Below, piece after piece: positions 44,924 through 54,794 of a stretch of DNA of 64,000 nt. Every line of letters starts with the position of its first letter. Positions within the stretch are counted from its first letter, which is position 1. Made by a program: the position numbers and the translations under genes. The notes below the pieces were generated by a model. It made no database searches. It saw nothing but the letters and a program-made list of their open reading frames with translations, and was not told the DNA's origin. This DNA comes from Arcobacter sp. (GTDB lineage Bacteria > Campylobacterota > Campylobacteria > Campylobacterales > Arcobacteraceae): NCBI GenBank assembly GCA_002869535.1, contig PKUK01000002.1, positions 124,001-188,000 of the forward strand. Direction: 5' to 3'.

Positions 44924-47119
44924 TCAAACCTTTTTATTTTTTGGAATTTTTATAGTAAAGACTACATTGTTTTCATCATTTTTTACAAAAATTTGCCCTT
45001 GCATTTTATCTTCAATAATTACCTTTGCCATATAAAGACCTATTCCAGTTCCTTCTTCTTTTGTTGTGAAGTAGGGATCAAAAATTGAGTGAATTATAGT
45101 TTCATCTATTTCACCAGCATTGTCAATTATTTCTATAATATTATAACTACTATTTTTATAAACATTAACCATAATCTTACTTTTGTTTTCTAACTTCTTT
45201 TCTACAATTTTATTTTTTGCATTATTTATTAGATTTAATAAAACTTGTTTAAACTCATTTTTATATCCAAAAATAATAAAATCATCAATATTTTCTTGGT
45301 AGTTTATTTCAAGTTTAATATTGCAATAAAAGAGTTGCTTGCTTACAATCTCTAAAATATCATCAAAAGATTGTTTTATAGAAAACTCTATTTTTGTTGT
45401 TGAGGGTTTTAAAAAGTTTCTAAAATCACTTAAGGTTTGTGACATATATTGAATTTGAATCATAGAGTTTTTCACAAAACTCTCTACATCTTGGGTTTGT
45501 AACTCTTCTAACATATGAGAAGTTTGTATATCTTGAACTAGGGCAGAGAGTTCTACAAGTGGCTCATTCCATTGGTGGGCAATGGCTGCAACCATATCTC
45601 CCATTTCTGCTAATTTTGATTGCTGGATTAAAAACTGTTTTTGTTGAACCCTTTCAGTTATATCATCCATGATACATACAATACCACCTATCTCTCCATC
45701 TATATTTTCATAGGCAGCTTTATTTAGAATAAAATATTTCATTTGTAAGTTAGATAAATGCAGGGCTATTTCTGAGGTATCAGTTATCTGCTCTTTTAAT
45801 ATTTTTGCATCTATTTCAACATTTCTTTTAGCAATCTCTTTTGGGAAAAAGTCAAAGGCTGTTTTTCCAATAACTTCTTTTTTTGTGACATTAAAAAGCT
45901 TTGCAAAGGCTAAATTACAAGCTATGAACTTACCATCTCTATTTTTATAATATATTGCATTAGGAATAGTATTTAATAAAACTTTTTCAAATTTAAGTTG
46001 ATTGGAGAGGTAGTTTTCTAGTTTTTTTCTTCTTTGAATATTTGCTCTCATTGTTACAACCATAATACTCAAAATAAAAATTATAAGAATAGATATAACT
46101 ACAAATTTTGTGTGTTGTCTATATACAGAGTTTGGCTCATTGATTATTTCATAGTTTTCCACTGCATTTTCTAGGGATATATCAAATCTTTTTAATTCAT
46201 TATAATCAAATATATATCTATTGGGAGATTTTTCTAGGATGGGTATATCTTTTATATCTTTGCCATTTAAAACCTGTAGTGCCATACTTGCAACACTATC
46301 TCCTTGTGCAGTTGCAGAAGTTAGTAATCCTCCTACAATCCCATAATTTAAATAAAAATCCCACAAGCCATAAATAGGATTTTTACTCACATCCCTTATT
46401 TGCTTAAAGCCTCTTTTATAAGTAAAGTATTTTCCGGTAGTATCTTTAAAAAGCAGTAAAAAAAGCATTACATCATCTTCATGCAAATGTTTAACTCTCT
46501 CTTTTAGATGCTCAATATCTAGTTGGTCAATATATTCTATGTTAAATTTATCTTTATATTTTTCAATTATTGGACGTAAGTCTCTTTTTACAGCATATCC
46601 TGTTTTTGATTTATCATTTATAATAATTAAATTTTTAATTTTGGGATGTAAGTTTCGAATTAATCTAAAGTTATTTTCTAAATCTACTTGTTCAACTACT
46701 CCTGAAATATAATCTTTCATATTGTTTTCATCTAATAAGGCTTTGTCAAAATTGTTGATTCCACAAAAAAGAACGGGAATATCTTTAAAGAGATATTCAT
46801 GATATCTTATGATAAATTCAAAGGCATTATTATCACTAACAATTATTAAGTCAAACTTTCTATTTGAGAGTTGTTCTTTATATAGATTTGCTAATTTATT
46901 TAAATAAATTGGGTCAAGAATTCTTTTTGTATCCATGTACATAGTGGTAAGTTCAATATTTTGGTGAGATGCAAATTTATCTTCAATTGCTTTTGAGATA
47001 TCATCACTCCACTTATACCCTTTGTGGTAAGAGTGGAGGAGTAAGACTTCTTTGTTGTTATCATCTGCATGAGATAGAGCAATAAAGATTAAAAAATAGA
47101 GTAATAAAAATTTCTTCAT
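44924..47119 (-). CDS. Histidine kinase with periplasmic ABC-substrate-binding-like sensor
   Basis: The 731-residue protein has a signal peptide (FLLLYFLIFIALSHA), a periplasmic domain of the ABC_sub_bind type (about 25-330: NNKEVLLLHSYHKGYKWSDDISKAIEDKF), a membrane helix (about 340-360), a PAS domain (ILNTIPNAIYYKNRDGKFIACNLAF), the H-box IAHQWNEPLVEL and an ATPase domain with GTGIGLYMAKVI. The sensor could bind lactate or another carboxylate outside the cell. It lies between lutC and its regulator gene. Confidence 0.88.
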   Translation of the reverse strand: MKKFLLLYFLIFIALSHADDNNKEVLLLHSYHKGYKWSDDISKAIEDKFASHQNIELTTMYMDTKRILDPIYLNKLANLYKEQLSNRKFDLIIVSDNNAFEFIIRYHEYLFKDIPVLFCGINNFDKALLDENNMKDYISGVVEQVDLENNFRLIRNLHPKIKNLIIINDKSKTGYAVKRDLRPIIEKYKDKFNIEYIDQLDIEHLKERVKHLHEDDVMLFLLLFKDTTGKYFTYKRGFKQIRDVSKNPIYGLWDFYLNYGIVGGLLTSATAQGDSVASMALQVLNGKDIKDIPILEKSPNRYIFDYNELKRFDISLENAVENYEIINEPNSVYRQHTKFVVISILIIFILSIMVVTMRANIQRRKKLENYLSNQLKFEKVLLNTIPNAIYYKNRDGKFIACNLAFAKLFNVTKKEVIGKTAFDFFPKEIAKRNVEIDAKILKEQITDTSEIALHLSNLQMKYFILNKAAYENIDGEIGGIVCIMDDITERVQQKQFLIQQSKLAEMGDMVAAIAHQWNEPLVELSALVQDIQTSHMLEELQTQDVESFVKNSMIQIQYMSQTLSDFRNFLKPSTTKIEFSIKQSFDDILEIVSKQLFYCNIKLEINYQENIDDFIIFGYKNEFKQVLLNLINNAKNKIVEKKLENKSKIMVNVYKNSSYNIIEIIDNAGEIDETIIHSIFDPYFTTKEEGTGIGLYMAKVIIEDKMQGQIFVKNDENNVVFTIKIPKNKKV

Positions 47120-47139
47120 AATGGTTGATTATATCATTA

Positions 47140-47721
47140 TTATACAAAAATAATATAGCCAGACTTTGGACCATGAGCTCCTATTACAAGTGATTGTTCT
47201 ATATCAGCAGTTTTAGAAGGTCCTGAAACAAATACTCCATAACCACTATTTTCAAACTCTATTTTTGAATATGCTTCATGCATATTGTTTACAATATCAT
47301 TTTTGTTTACTACTATTATGATATTTTGAGCTATAAAATAGAGACTTCTATGTCTATTGTTTTCATCTTTTATCCAAACTGCACCATTTTCAGCAACTGC
47401 AAAGTTCCCTTTTACTATTGCTAAATCTATATCTTTTAAATAGTGGGCATCATCTTGTTTGTTTGCATCAAAATTACTCAATGAACAAAACTCAACATTT
47501 GAATAAACAATAGTTAAATCTTCATATAGGTTTTGTATAGTCTCATCTAGTTTATCTTTTGATATTACCATAGATTCTCCACCTACGGTTTTAATAACTT
47601 CTGCATATTTTTCTAATTTATTTTCATAAGTTATCCCAAAATCATCATACTCAGGAAGGATTGTGTTCTTTACTATATTGTTTGATTTTATAGCATTTAA
47701 TATCTCTTCTTTACTTGACAT
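47140..47721 (-). CDS. lutC: LutC, lactate utilisation protein C
   Basis: The 193-residue protein has the LUD domain (AVAENGAVWIKDENNRHRSLYFIAQNIIIVV and SGPSKTADIEQSLVIGAHGPKSGYIIFV). LutC is needed for the LutABC L-lactate oxidase complex. Its start touches the lutB stop. Confidence 0.9.
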   Translation of the reverse strand: MSSKEEILNAIKSNNIVKNTILPEYDDFGITYENKLEKYAEVIKTVGGESMVISKDKLDETIQNLYEDLTIVYSNVEFCSLSNFDANKQDDAHYLKDIDLAIVKGNFAVAENGAVWIKDENNRHRSLYFIAQNIIIVVNKNDIVNNMHEAYSKIEFENSGYGVFVSGPSKTADIEQSLVIGAHGPKSGYIIFV

Positions 47722-49085
47722 TATGAATCCTTTCTTTGTTTATATAACTCTTTAAAAGAGTTCTTTGGCATCTTAGGAATATCTCTTTGTTTTCCCCAAA
47801 CATTTGCTTTTGAGTAAATAATTGAATCAGGAAGCATAGGTATTATTTTTCTCATAATTTTCCCACCAAGGGTAAATATTTTTGGATGGTCCATTACCCA
47901 TGAAGTTATCTTCATAGCCATTGCTTTTTTAGCATCTATTAAATGTTTTTTTGCAAGGTCTTGTCTATGGGCATAAAGCTGAGAATCTAAGTCTATTTTT
48001 ACAGGACATACGTTTGTACATGATGAACAAAGTGTACAAGCAAAAGGTAAAGATTTATGCTCTTTTGGATTTCTAAATGCTCCTAATGTAGAACCAATAG
48101 GTCCAGGAATAACATACTTATATGAGTGACCGCCACTTCTTCTATATATTGGACACGTATTCATACACGCTCCACATCTAATACAATTAAGTGCTTTTTG
48201 ATAAGTCTGGTCTGCTAAAAATGGAGTTCTTTTATTGTCTACTATTACAATATGCATCTCTCCACCTTCAATTGGGCCATGAAAGTGTGAAGTATATGAT
48301 GTAATTGCTTGACCTGTTGCACTTCTTGCAAGTAGTCTTGTAAATACTGATAAGTCTTTAAGTCTTGGAATGATTTTTTCTATTCCCATAGATGCAATAT
48401 GAAGTTTAGGAACACTTGCCCCCATATCTGCATTTCCTTCATTTGTACAAACAACTACTCCACCTGTTTCACTTATGGCAAAGTTTACACCAGTTAGTCC
48501 TGCTTGGGCACTTAAAAAATCTTCTCTTAGACTTGCCCGTGCAGCTCGTGTAAGATAAGTAGGATCATCATTTCCTTTTTCTGTTCCTAAGTGTTCATGA
48601 AAAGTATCACTTACATCTGATTTTTTAAGATGAATAGCGGGTAATACAATATGTGAAGGTGGTTCATTTCTTAGTTGAACAATTCTCTCACCTAAATCTG
48701 TATCAATAACTTCAATACCTCTATCTTCTAAGTAAGGATTTAAGTGACACTCTTCTGTTAGCATTGATTTTGATTTAACAAGTTTTGTAACTTTGTGAGA
48801 AGATAAAATCTCATGAACTATTTTATTGTGTTCTTGGGCATCTTTTGCCCAATGAACTTTTATACCTTTTTTTATGTCATTTTTTTCAAACTCTTCTAAA
48901 TAAAAGTCAAGCTTGTGCATAGTGTGAGTTTTTATACTATTTGCATATTCTCTTAGTTTTTCCCATTCAGGAATACCTTTACTTGCAACATCTCTTTTTT
49001 CTCTTACAAACCATAATGCCTTATCATGCCAATGCATTCTTTCGTCATTGGCTACAAATTTTGCTGCTTCTTCTGGGTGACTCAT
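47721..49085 (-). CDS. lutB: LutB, L-lactate oxidation iron-sulfur protein
   Basis: The 454-residue protein joins a LUD domain (NFAISETGGVVVCTNEGN) with a C-terminal 2x[4Fe-4S] domain (CIRCGACMNTCPIYRRSGGHSY and CTLCSSCTNVCPVKIDL). It works with LutA and LutC to oxidise L-lactate to pyruvate and pass electrons to the respiratory chain. It overlaps lutA by 4 bp. Confidence 0.93.
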   Translation of the reverse strand: MSHPEEAAKFVANDERMHWHDKALWFVREKRDVASKGIPEWEKLREYANSIKTHTMHKLDFYLEEFEKNDIKKGIKVHWAKDAQEHNKIVHEILSSHKVTKLVKSKSMLTEECHLNPYLEDRGIEVIDTDLGERIVQLRNEPPSHIVLPAIHLKKSDVSDTFHEHLGTEKGNDDPTYLTRAARASLREDFLSAQAGLTGVNFAISETGGVVVCTNEGNADMGASVPKLHIASMGIEKIIPRLKDLSVFTRLLARSATGQAITSYTSHFHGPIEGGEMHIVIVDNKRTPFLADQTYQKALNCIRCGACMNTCPIYRRSGGHSYKYVIPGPIGSTLGAFRNPKEHKSLPFACTLCSSCTNVCPVKIDLDSQLYAHRQDLAKKHLIDAKKAMAMKITSWVMDHPKIFTLGGKIMRKIIPMLPDSIIYSKANVWGKQRDIPKMPKNSFKELYKQRKDS

Positions 49086-49825
49086 AATGTTTCTCCTAAA
49101 AGTATTTCACTTATATGCATGACTTTAATAGGGGTTTTATCTCTATTTATAATTCCTTGCATATGCATCAAACATGACATATCAGCTCCTGTCATAACTT
49201 CTACATTTGAATCCATATGATCTTTTATTCTATCTTTTCCCATAGCAACAGATATTGCTTCTTCTGTTACACAAAAAGTACCACCAAAACCACAACACTC
49301 ATCACTTCTATTTAGTTGAACTAACTCTATTCCTTCAACAAGTGATAATAGGTTTTCTAGTTTATTATATGGAGTAATATTGAGTTCACTTGCACTTCCA
49401 AGTTTTAAAACTCTATGTCCATGACATGAGTTATGAACTCCAACTTTAAAATTAAATTTAGAGTCTAGTTTGTCAATTTTTGCAATATCGTGTAAAAATT
49501 CTGTAATCTCATATATTGATGTTTTAATTTTATTGTAATCTTTATTATCATTAAAAAAAGGTTCATAATGCTCTTTTACCATAGTTACACAAGAACCACT
49601 AGGTGCTACTACATAATCATATTTTTTAAATGTATTTACAAATCTGTGTGCCAGTTTTTCTATATCTTGGCTACATCCTGAGTTTGCCATAGGTTGCCCA
49701 CAACAAGTCTGTTCTACGGGATATTCAACATTAAAATTCAATTTTTCTAAAAGCTTTAAAGTTGCCATTGAGGCTTCTGGATAAAGCTCATTCATAAAGC
49801 AAGGTATAAATAATCCTATTGTCAT
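49082..49825 (-). CDS. lutA: LutA, CCG-domain protein of L-lactate oxidation
   Basis: The 247-residue protein has two CCG-type domains: TCCGQPMANSGCSQD and ECCGFGGTFCVTEEAIS, which bind an Fe-S cluster. It is the first gene of the minus-strand lactate run (lutA-lutB-lutC-kinase-regulator-dctP-dctQ-dctM-dehydrogenase). Confidence 0.93.
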   Translation of the reverse strand: MTIGLFIPCFMNELYPEASMATLKLLEKLNFNVEYPVEQTCCGQPMANSGCSQDIEKLAHRFVNTFKKYDYVVAPSGSCVTMVKEHYEPFFNDNKDYNKIKTSIYEITEFLHDIAKIDKLDSKFNFKVGVHNSCHGHRVLKLGSASELNITPYNKLENLLSLVEGIELVQLNRSDECCGFGGTFCVTEEAISVAMGKDRIKDHMDSNVEVMTGADMSCLMHMQGIINRDKTPIKVMHISEILLGETL

Positions 49826-49884
49826 AAAAACTCCTCTTTTGATGAGCTTATTTTATATTTAAAGTATGAGATATTTATGATATT

Positions 49885-50454
49885 TTATTTTTTTAAGATT
49901 ATTGAGACGTCATTTTCTAAATAGTTTTCTTCTATTTGCATATTTTTTGTAAGGGTTTTACAATAGGATAAGACATCTTTAACTTTTACTTTAGTCAAAG
50001 GGTCATCTTTTAAAAAGTTAAATATAAAAGCTTTTGTTGAGGCATTAAAACATTTATGTATAAACTGGAATATTTCATATTTATCTAAAATATTTAGTGC
50101 TCCACTACATATATAATAATCAGCAGTTTCTAGTTCATCATAAAGAATATTTTTGATATGAAAATTAGTATCTAAAAATCTTTTGCTAGCAAGTTTTATC
50201 ATCTCTTGTTCACAATCTATTCCTATATATGACTTTGGTTTTAAATCATTATCAAATAGATAGTTATAATACTCCCCAAATCCACAGCCTGCATCAATTA
50301 TGGAAGAGTTTTTTATATCTTTTTTAATAAATCGAGTAAGTATTTCAAATCTCATATATTGGGTAAATTCAGAATTCCAATGTACACCTTTGGCACTTAT
50401 CCCATATTTTTTTATAGATTTTTTATAAAATGTAGTGTTGTCTTTTTGCGCCAT
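49885..50454 (-). CDS. Class I SAM-dependent methyltransferase
   Basis: A 189-residue protein with motif I IIDAGCGFGEYYNYLF, the acidic residue at IGIDCEQEMIKLA, and a later CSGALNIL strand. The substrate is unknown. It starts 1 bp from the dCMP deaminase stop, on the same strand. Confidence 0.8.
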   Translation of the reverse strand: MAQKDNTTFYKKSIKKYGISAKGVHWNSEFTQYMRFEILTRFIKKDIKNSSIIDAGCGFGEYYNYLFDNDLKPKSYIGIDCEQEMIKLASKRFLDTNFHIKNILYDELETADYYICSGALNILDKYEIFQFIHKCFNASTKAFIFNFLKDDPLTKVKVKDVLSYCKTLTKNMQIEENYLENDVSIILKK

Positions 50455-50889
50455 TTAATCTATTTGTTCTATGATTACTTTATTTTCTTTTAAAAATGTA
50501 GAAACAATATCTGAATCTGTATGTTCATAAGCTCTTTGAAAAACAATTCTTTGGATTCCTGCTGCGATTAAATTTTTTGAACATTCACTACAAGGTTCCA
50601 ATGTTACATAAATTGTTGCCCCTTCTATACTTATACCTCTTCTTGCTGCCCAAATAATTGCATTCATCTCTGCATGTATTTCATAAGTCTTTGACCAATC
50701 ATGGTGATCTTTTGTATATTCCCCACCCCAGTGGTCATTACAGTTCTTAAATCCAGCTGGTGTTCCGTTATATCCAGTAGATAAAATTCTTCCATCTTTT
50801 ACGATGACTGCACCTACTTGTTTTGATACACATTTTGAAGCACTAGCTATTTCATTGGCAATATTTATAAAATTTTTATCACTTATCAT
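50455..50889 (-). CDS. dCMP deaminase (ComEB-like)
   Basis: The 144-residue zinc enzyme turns dCMP into dUMP for thymidylate supply. It has the zinc motifs HAEMNAIIWAARRG and PCSECSKNLIAAGI, and the N-terminal SKCVSKQVGAVIVKDGRILSTGYNGTP segment. It precedes the methyltransferase gene in the same operon. Confidence 0.9.
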   Translation of the reverse strand: MISDKNFINIANEIASASKCVSKQVGAVIVKDGRILSTGYNGTPAGFKNCNDHWGGEYTKDHHDWSKTYEIHAEMNAIIWAARRGISIEGATIYVTLEPCSECSKNLIAAGIQRIVFQRAYEHTDSDIVSTFLKENKVIIEQID

Positions 50890-51081
50890 TCTCTATCCTA
50901 GACTTTTTTAAAATTTCTTAAAATCTTCAATTTTTGCTTAAAATTAACTATTTTTTCGCAATTTCTGTTAAAAATGTATAAATTATTGCAAAAATTGTTA
51001 AATTTTATTAATTTTTGATTTATGACATTTTTATAGTTATTTGTGTATTATACCTTAAAATTTTCAAAAAAAAGGCTAGAG

Positions 51082-51546
51082 ATGGAATTTAAAGATATAA
51101 AAGAATTAATTAGAGTTTTTGATAAAAGTGACTTAAATAAATTAAAAATCAAAGATGGTGAGTTTGAAATTAGTATGCAAACAGGTTTTGATGGTGGAAC
51201 AGTTGTTTCACAAGCAGCACCTGCTGTTCAAACTATTCAAGCTGCACCAGCAGCTACTGCACCTGCTTCAGCATCTACTACAGAGACTACAGCGCCAGCT
51301 GTTAGTGGTGATACAATTAACTCTCCAATGATTGGAACTTTTTATGCTTCACCATCTCCTGAATCACCAGCATTTGTAAAAGTAGGAGATACTGTAAAAG
51401 CTGGACAAGCATTATGTATTTTAGAGGCTATGAAAATAATGAATGAGGTTGAGGCAGAATTTGATTGTAAGATTGTTAAGATATTAGTTGAAGATTCTAG
51501 TCCAGTTGAATATGATATGCCACTATTTCTTGTAGAAAAATTATAA
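51082..51546 (+). CDS. accB: Biotin carboxyl carrier protein of acetyl-CoA carboxylase
   Basis: From ATG 51082 (the frame is open further upstream, to a TTG at 51043) the 154-residue protein has the AccB start MEFKDIKELIRVFDKSDLNKL, an Ala/Pro/Thr linker, and the biotin domain with EAMKIMNEVEAEF (Lys biotinylated; Ile replaces the usual Met before Met). It is 12 bp before accC. Confidence 0.93.
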   Translation: MEFKDIKELIRVFDKSDLNKLKIKDGEFEISMQTGFDGGTVVSQAAPAVQTIQAAPAATAPASASTTETTAPAVSGDTINSPMIGTFYASPSPESPAFVKVGDTVKAGQALCILEAMKIMNEVEAEFDCKIVKILVEDSSPVEYDMPLFLVEKL

Positions 51547-51558
51547 GAAAGATAAAAG

Positions 51559-52911
51559 ATGGCAGAAATTAAAAAAATCTTAATAGCTAATAGGGGAGAA
51601 ATTGTTCAAAGAGCAGTTCGAACTATTAGAGAGATGGGTAAAAAATCAGTTGCAGTTTATAGTGCAGGGGATAAAGAAGCATCATATCTAAAACATGCTG
51701 ATGAAGCTGTTTGTATAGGTGGAGCTAGGTCTAATGAGTCTTATTTAAATATTCCTGCAATTATAACTGCTGCTGAGATGACAGGTTGTGATGCAATTTT
51801 CCCAGGGTATGGATTTTTATATGAAAATCAAGATTTTGTAGAAATTTGTAGATTACACAATATCAAATTTATTGGTCCTTCTGTTGAAGTAATGGAAAAA
51901 ATGGCTGATAAATCAAAAGCAAAAGAAGAGATGATAAGAGCAGGTGTTCCTGTTGTTCCTGGTTCTGAGGGTGCTGTTCATTCTGTAGAACAAGGTAAAA
52001 TTGTAGCTCGTGAAATTGGATATCCAATTATGGCAAAAGCATCTGCTGGTGGTGGTGGAAGAGGTATGAGACTTATTGAATCAGAAGATAAGTTTGACCA
52101 ACTATTCACAGCAGCTTCACGTGAAGCTTTAGCAGCTTTTGGTGATGGTACTATGTATTTAGAGAGATTTATCAATAACCCAAGACATATTGAAGTTCAA
52201 GTTGTAGGTGACTCTCATGGAAATGCTATTCATATTGGTGAGCGAGATTGTTCACTACAAAGAAGACATCAAAAAGTTATCGAAGAATCACCTGCAATTT
52301 TATTAAATGATGAAACAAGAGCAAAACTTCATGAAGTTGCAGTTAAAGCAACAAAATATTTAGAGTATGAAGGTGCAGGAACTTTCGAATTTTTAGCAGA
52401 TGACAAACAAAATATCTATTTTATGGAAATGAATACAAGACTTCAAGTTGAACATCCTGTTTCTGAAATGGTATCTGGAATTGATATTGTTGAACTTATG
52501 ATAAAAGTTGCAGAGGGTGAAAAAGTACCTCCTCAAGAAAAAATCAAATTTAGAGGTCATGCAATAGAGTGTAGAATTACAGCAGAAGATCCAAATACAT
52601 TTTTACCAAGTCCAGGGAAAATAACACAATGGATGGTTCCTGGTGGAAGAAATGTAAGAGTTGATTCACATATTTATACAAACTATGTAGTTCCTCCTTA
52701 TTATGACTCAATGATTGGAAAACTAATTGTTTGGGGAAGAGATAGAGAAAAAGCTATCAATATTATGAAAAGAGCTTTAAATGAGTTTGAAGTTTATGGA
52801 ATCAAAACAACTATTCCTTTTCATATAAAAATGATGAGCAATGAAGATTTCATCTCAAATAACTACGACACAAAATACCTAGAAAACTACAAAGGTTTAG
52901 GTGATATTTAA
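51559..52911 (+). CDS. accC: Biotin carboxylase
   Basis: AccC carboxylates biotin on AccB with ATP and bicarbonate, the first step of malonyl-CoA formation. The 450-residue protein has IANRGEIVQRAVRTIREMG, the Gly-rich ATP loop KASAGGGGRGMRLI, GERDCSLQRRHQKVIEESPA and EMNTRLQVEHPVSEMV. A terminator overlaps its stop. Confidence 0.96.
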   Translation: MAEIKKILIANRGEIVQRAVRTIREMGKKSVAVYSAGDKEASYLKHADEAVCIGGARSNESYLNIPAIITAAEMTGCDAIFPGYGFLYENQDFVEICRLHNIKFIGPSVEVMEKMADKSKAKEEMIRAGVPVVPGSEGAVHSVEQGKIVAREIGYPIMAKASAGGGGRGMRLIESEDKFDQLFTAASREALAAFGDGTMYLERFINNPRHIEVQVVGDSHGNAIHIGERDCSLQRRHQKVIEESPAILLNDETRAKLHEVAVKATKYLEYEGAGTFEFLADDKQNIYFMEMNTRLQVEHPVSEMVSGIDIVELMIKVAEGEKVPPQEKIKFRGHAIECRITAEDPNTFLPSPGKITQWMVPGGRNVRVDSHIYTNYVVPPYYDSMIGKLIVWGRDREKAINIMKRALNEFEVYGIKTTIPFHIKMMSNEDFISNNYDTKYLENYKGLGDI

Positions 52912-52938
52912 CAAAAGAGCATAAAACTCTTTTGTTAA
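52908..52938 (+). terminator. Terminator after accBC
   Basis: Perfect 12-bp arms (TTAACAAAAGAG with complement, 7-nt loop) that include the accC stop codon. The rest of the 192-bp gap to the helicase is AT-rich leader without a gene. Confidence 0.7.
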
Positions 52939-53103
52939 AGCTTAAACTAATACATTTTTATGTATAATCCGGCAAATATACACAATTATACTTATTACTC
53001 ACTCATTTAGTTACTGTACACTTTTATAACTAAACTGTTTTATCAAGTTTCAAACTTTTAGTTTTAAATATATACGTGTATATAAAATACACAAAGGTAA
53101 CAC

Positions 53104-54573
53104 ATGACTTTTCAAGACTTTAATTTTAAAGCAAATTTACAAAAATCAATTGACGATGCGGGGTTCAAAGAACCTAGTCCAATACAAAAAGATGCTATTC
53201 CTGTAGTTTTATCAGGAAAAGATATGGTTGGTCAAGCACAAACAGGAACTGGTAAAACAGCAGCATTTGGTCTTCCAATGATTAATATGATGAAGGGTGG
53301 CTCTGGCGTTGAAGCTGTAGTTATTGTTCCAACAAGAGAGCTTGCAATGCAAGTATCTGATGAACTGTTTAGATTCGGTAAAAACTCAGGAATGTATACA
53401 GCAACTGTTTATGGTGGACAATCATATAATATGCAGTTAAGAAATATCGAAAGAGCTTCAATCATTGTTGCAACTCCAGGAAGACTTATTGATTTACTAA
53501 AAGGTAAAAAAATTGATATTAAACCATCTTTTGTAGTTTTAGATGAAGCTGATGAGATGTTAGATATGGTATTTTTAGATGATATTAAAGAGATATTTAC
53601 TTTCTTACCAAAAGAGAGACAAACTTTACTATTCTCTGCAACAATGCCTCCTGCAATTAAAAAACTTGCTCAAAATATTTTAAAAGAGCCTGAGTTTATA
53701 ACTGTTACAAAATCAGAAATGACTAACTCTAAAATTACACAAAGCTTTTATGTGGTTGATGAATATGAGAGAGATGATGCATTAATTAGACTTTACGACT
53801 TTAAAAGCCCTGATAAATCAATTATTTTTTGTAGAACAAAAAAAGAGGTTGATAGATTATCGACTTTTCTAGTTTCTAAAGGGCATATGGCTAAAGGACT
53901 TCATGGAGATATGGAGCAAAGACAAAGAGAAGAGGTAATTAGATCTTTTAAAAAGGGTGCACTTGATGTTCTTATTGCTACTGATGTTGCAGCAAGAGGT
54001 TTAGATGTAAATGACGTTTCTCACGTATTTAACTATCATTTACCATTTGATTCAGAATCTTACGTACATAGAATCGGAAGAACAGGAAGAGCTGGAAAAG
54101 AGGGTGTTGCAATTTCAATAGTTACTCCTCATGAGTTTAGAATGATTCAAAAGATTCAGCATGTAACTGGTGGAAAAATGGAAGCAAAAGTTATTCCTAA
54201 TATTGATTCAGTTAAAGAGAAAAAAACAAGTTCTTTAAAAAGTAAAATTTCTGAACAAAAAGTTTTTGATTCTGGTATTGCTATTGTTGAGAGTTTAAAA
54301 GAAGAGTTTGATTTATCTACTATTGCATTTAAATTAGCTTCAATTTTAAGTGATTCTACTTTTGTAAAAGGTAATAACTATATTGGTAAATCAGAAATTG
54401 ATATTAAAAAACTTTTCGAAAGATTAAAAGATGACAAAGGCGGAGACTCAAGAGGTCGAGGTCGAGGTGGATACCGAGGTGGTAATAGAAATGGTGGCGG
54501 TGGAAACCGAAACAGAAGTGGTGGCGGTGGAAACCGAAACAGAAGTGGTGGTGGAGGAAGAAGAAGAGATTAA
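53104..54573 (+). CDS. DEAD-box RNA helicase with RGG/GGNR tail
   Basis: The 489-residue protein has all helicase motifs: AQTGTGKT, PTRELA, VLDEADEMLD, SATMP, HGDMEQRQREEVIRSFK, ATDVAARGLDV and HRIGRTGRAG. After a linker comes a Gly/Arg/Asn-rich tail from about residue 450, coded in part by two 27-bp tandem repeats (54493-54546). It resembles DeaD/CshA proteins that unwind structured mRNA at low temperature. The 190-bp leader upstream fits cold-shock type control, which is inference. Confidence 0.93.
   Translation: MTFQDFNFKANLQKSIDDAGFKEPSPIQKDAIPVVLSGKDMVGQAQTGTGKTAAFGLPMINMMKGGSGVEAVVIVPTRELAMQVSDELFRFGKNSGMYTATVYGGQSYNMQLRNIERASIIVATPGRLIDLLKGKKIDIKPSFVVLDEADEMLDMVFLDDIKEIFTFLPKERQTLLFSATMPPAIKKLAQNILKEPEFITVTKSEMTNSKITQSFYVVDEYERDDALIRLYDFKSPDKSIIFCRTKKEVDRLSTFLVSKGHMAKGLHGDMEQRQREEVIRSFKKGALDVLIATDVAARGLDVNDVSHVFNYHLPFDSESYVHRIGRTGRAGKEGVAISIVTPHEFRMIQKIQHVTGGKMEAKVIPNIDSVKEKKTSSLKSKISEQKVFDSGIAIVESLKEEFDLSTIAFKLASILSDSTFVKGNNYIGKSEIDIKKLFERLKDDKGGDSRGRGRGGYRGGNRNGGGGNRNRSGGGGNRNRSGGGGRRRD
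54493..54546 (+). repeat. 27-bp tandem repeat in the helicase tail
   Basis: Two identical 27-bp units (54493-54519 and 54520-54546) code GGGGNRNRS twice, followed by a degenerate third start. The unit is a multiple of three, so copy number changes alter only the tail length. Confidence 0.8.
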
Positions 54574-54794
54574 TCTCTTCCTTCATCTTTATAGTACTTC
54601 TTTGCTACTTTTTTGGCTTTTTTAAATGCTTCCCGAGTATTTTTTCCAAAACCTCTAAAGACTCCATCTTTTCCAAAAAACTCTACAATTTCAAGCTTTC
54701 CTGTTTTCATATCTATAACTCTAAATATATCAAATCTATTTTTCACTTTAGATACTTCAGGAAATTCATTTTCTGTTAATATTTTAATAGACAT
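54570..54794 (-). CDS. Small basic protein, function unknown
   Basis: The 74-residue product (MSIKILTENEF...) has an alpha/beta start and a Lys-rich C-terminal helix (TREAFKKAKKVAKKYYKDEG). A good ribosome site (AAAGGA) precedes the ATG. It converges with the helicase and overlaps its stop by 4 bp. No family recognised. Confidence 0.6.
   Translation of the reverse strand: MSIKILTENEFPEVSKVKNRFDIFRVIDMKTGKLEIVEFFGKDGVFRGFGKNTREAFKKAKKVAKKYYKDEGRD

Noticed and set aside
53066-53092. TATATACGTGTATATA near-palindrome before the helicase as an operator
   Set aside because: It is a simple AT-rich dyad in an AT-rich leader, with no other support.
54480-54570. Short direct repeats as a CRISPR array
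   Set aside because: The repeats are in frame inside the helicase tail, have no spacers and code GGGGNRNRS units.
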